5,846 nucleotides of DNA from Candidatus Tayloriibacteriota bacterium. GTDB taxonomy: Bacteria; Patescibacteriota; Minisyncoccia; Phycocordibacterales; PALSA-1337. How positions within the stretch are numbered: position 1 is the stretch's first letter; each line of letters opens with the position of its first letter. The DNA is taken from assembly GCA_026395105.1 (NCBI GenBank), contig JAPLZH010000081.1:1-5846 (forward strand). Direction: 5' to 3'. Below are positions 5,115 through 5,846 of the stretch, piece after piece. A program made the position numbers and the translations under genes. Under the pieces are notes generated by a model. That model searched no databases and was not told the DNA's origin. It saw only the letters and a program-made list of their open reading frames with translations.

Positions 5115-5681
5115 CTACTGCATAACTGTGAAGGTGTCGTCAGCGGCCTGCAAAGCCTTATTCTTATTTACATCGGATACTTGCAGACTGATGATCTTAA
5201 TTCCAATGCACCTCACGATTCTTTGGGCATTTTGGTTATTGCTCAGCCAGAGCTTGAACTCGGTGTCCCATTCTCGAATCGCCTTTGCCACCTTAAAGCT
5301 ATCACACAGCCCTATGCGGTGCCTAAAGAATATGTCAAAAAGCGCTTCGATCATTTTCGTGTCGTTACCGATCTGGTTAAGGAAATAGGCGACGACATTT
5401 TCTGGATCAACGCACCATTTAACTTCCACTCCGATGGGGGTGATTTTTGCTTTCTCGTCTTTCATTTCGAACTCAGCACCCTCACTATTTACAGGTGTCA
5501 TGATCTCGTTTAGACTCACACCCCCCGCTTCTTCTTTGCCAGCTTTGTTAATCCTCGAAAGGGGATTGCTGAAAAAGAAGACCCAGTTGAAGTCGCTATG
5601 AACGACCTGGTATTTATCCATCCAGCCGAAGACTGATATCCTCGTCTCGTAGACATTTACCATGTTTTGTCCCATGATCAC
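5115..5681 (-). CDS. Band 7/SPFH domain-like protein, 5'-truncated and interrupted by an in-frame TAG
   Basis: SPFH (stomatin/prohibitin) proteins are membrane-anchored oligomers that organise membrane complexes or proteases. The visible 188 residues from a GTG at 5681 fit such a domain: NMVNVYETRISVFG at 6-19, a long insert, IGVEVKWCVDPENVVAYF (83-100; the conserved strand followed by D-P and Y-F), a helical stretch at 105-125, and CIGIKIISLQVSDVNKNKALQAADDTF (158-184), the typical 'lGI.v....i.di' ending. The expected N-terminal membrane helix is absent. The frame stays open upstream of the GTG for eleven codons (to 5712) with coding-like residues (KEFYDRFHV) and meets a stop at 5717-5715 just where A+T-rich insertion-sequence-like DNA begins. 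No properly spaced ribosome site precedes the GTG. I read this as a truncated gene. The family call is by pattern and moderately sure. Confidence 0.5.
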   Translation of the reverse strand: MIMGQNMVNVYETRISVFGWMDKYQVVHSDFNWVFFFSNPLSRINKAGKEEAGGVSLNEIMTPVNSEGAEFEMKDEKAKITPIGVEVKWCVDPENVVAYFLNQIGNDTKMIEALFDIFFRHRIGLCDSFKVAKAIREWDTEFKLWLSNNQNAQRIVRCIGIKIISLQVSDVNKNKALQAADDTFTVMQ

Positions 5682-5711
5682 ATGAAAGCGATCATAGAAC
5701 TCTTTCCGAAC

Positions 5712-5846
5712 TAGCTACCTTTGAAGTAGGACAGTAGAATTAATGTATTAACAAAATAATTAATTTAATTGTCATATGAAATATCATCATTTGTCTTTTG
5801 GAGAGAGGTTTTGTATTGAGAAAATGTATAGCGCAGGATCTGCAAT
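5712..5846 (+). mobile_element. Left part of an IS30-family-like insertion sequence, cut by window end
   Basis: From about 5712 the sequence changes from the G+C-richer SPFH-like coding frame to A+T-rich DNA that leads, after 64 bases, into a transposase N-terminus at 5776. The left boundary is inferred from where the reverse-strand reading frame dies (stop at 5717-5715). The terminal inverted repeat and target duplication cannot be confirmed because the right end is outside the window. Confidence 0.45.
5776..5846 (+). CDS. N-terminus of an IS30-family-like transposase, partial
   Basis: Twenty-three full codons are visible. KYHHLSFGERFCIEKMY (residues 2-18) followed by SAGSA fits the first helix of the helix-turn-helix (HTH_38-type) region that opens IS30-family transposases, whose usual pattern is 'Y-x-H-L-(T/S)-x-x-E-R-x-x-I-E-x-x-x-x-x-G-x-S'. 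The protein would act on the element's own ends to cut and join DNA. The catalytic DDE domain lies beyond the window. No Shine-Dalgarno is present. TTTAAT at 5764-5769 lies six bases before the ATG, the same spacing as the two other possible leaderless boxes. Confidence 0.65.
   Translation, partial: MKYHHLSFGERFCIEKMYSAGSA

Noticed and set aside
4398..5513. Several forward-strand open frames opposite the reverse module (4398-4652, 4686-5009, 5032-5388, 5112-5513)
   Set aside because: They overlap one another and the reverse genes, have no ribosome sites or recognisable domains, and the reverse frames show membrane helices, a Shine-Dalgarno and SPFH-like patterns.
1..5846. CRISPR array or long tandem repeats
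   Set aside because: No regularly spaced repeats were seen; the only repeats are short pairs and homopolymer tracts.

Overview
The window most likely comes from a small-genome bacterium of the Candidate Phyla Radiation (Patescibacteria, Parcubacteria-like). This is an inference from several things together: A+T-rich forward genes with almost no Shine-Dalgarno sites, tightly packed or overlapping genes, all-TAA stops in the intact genes, and a tandem run of short two-helix proteins resembling the type IV secretion pilin-like (TrbC/VirB2 or T4SS_pilin) proteins common in that group. The standard code reads all intact genes without trouble.

Left edge (1-180): the first bases hold the start of a leftward gene resembling a transposase/integrase N-terminus, followed by a repeat-bearing spacer. 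Next come a perfect 8-bp dyad and a TATAAT box only six bases before the first forward gene, an arrangement that implies a leaderless transcript.

Forward module (181-4318): a class I SAM-dependent methyltransferase overlaps by one base the start of a membrane-anchored family 1 extracellular solute-binding protein. Five small proteins follow. Four have signal peptides and all five end in a pair of hydrophobic helices separated by a short polar loop, with a recurring 'W-G/A-L-x-x-I-L-x-N-T-F' type second helix. They look like diverged paralogues and may form a cell-surface pilus-like or secretion/uptake assembly, with the binding protein and methyltransferase as companions. Between the third and fourth pilin-like genes is a damaged patch: the upstream reading frame continues for 24 codons past its TAA, and a detached tRNA 5' half lies just beyond. 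A strong hairpin at 4355-4381 closes the module.

Reverse module (4418-5711): this is convergent, visibly richer in G+C, and carries one strong Shine-Dalgarno site. It encodes a band 7/SPFH-like protein and a single-pass membrane protein of unknown function. The SPFH-like gene looks broken twice: one in-frame TAG splits it into two pieces, and its 5' end stops where an insertion sequence begins.

Right edge (about 5712-5846): A+T-rich non-coding DNA leads into the N-terminus of an IS30-family-like transposase cut by the window end. Mobile-element genes at both edges suggest that this is a remodelled accessory region. The most interesting items are the five-paralogue pilin array with its companions, the two in-frame stops, the stranded tRNA half, the G8 tract inside a pilin-like gene, and the leaderless promoters.
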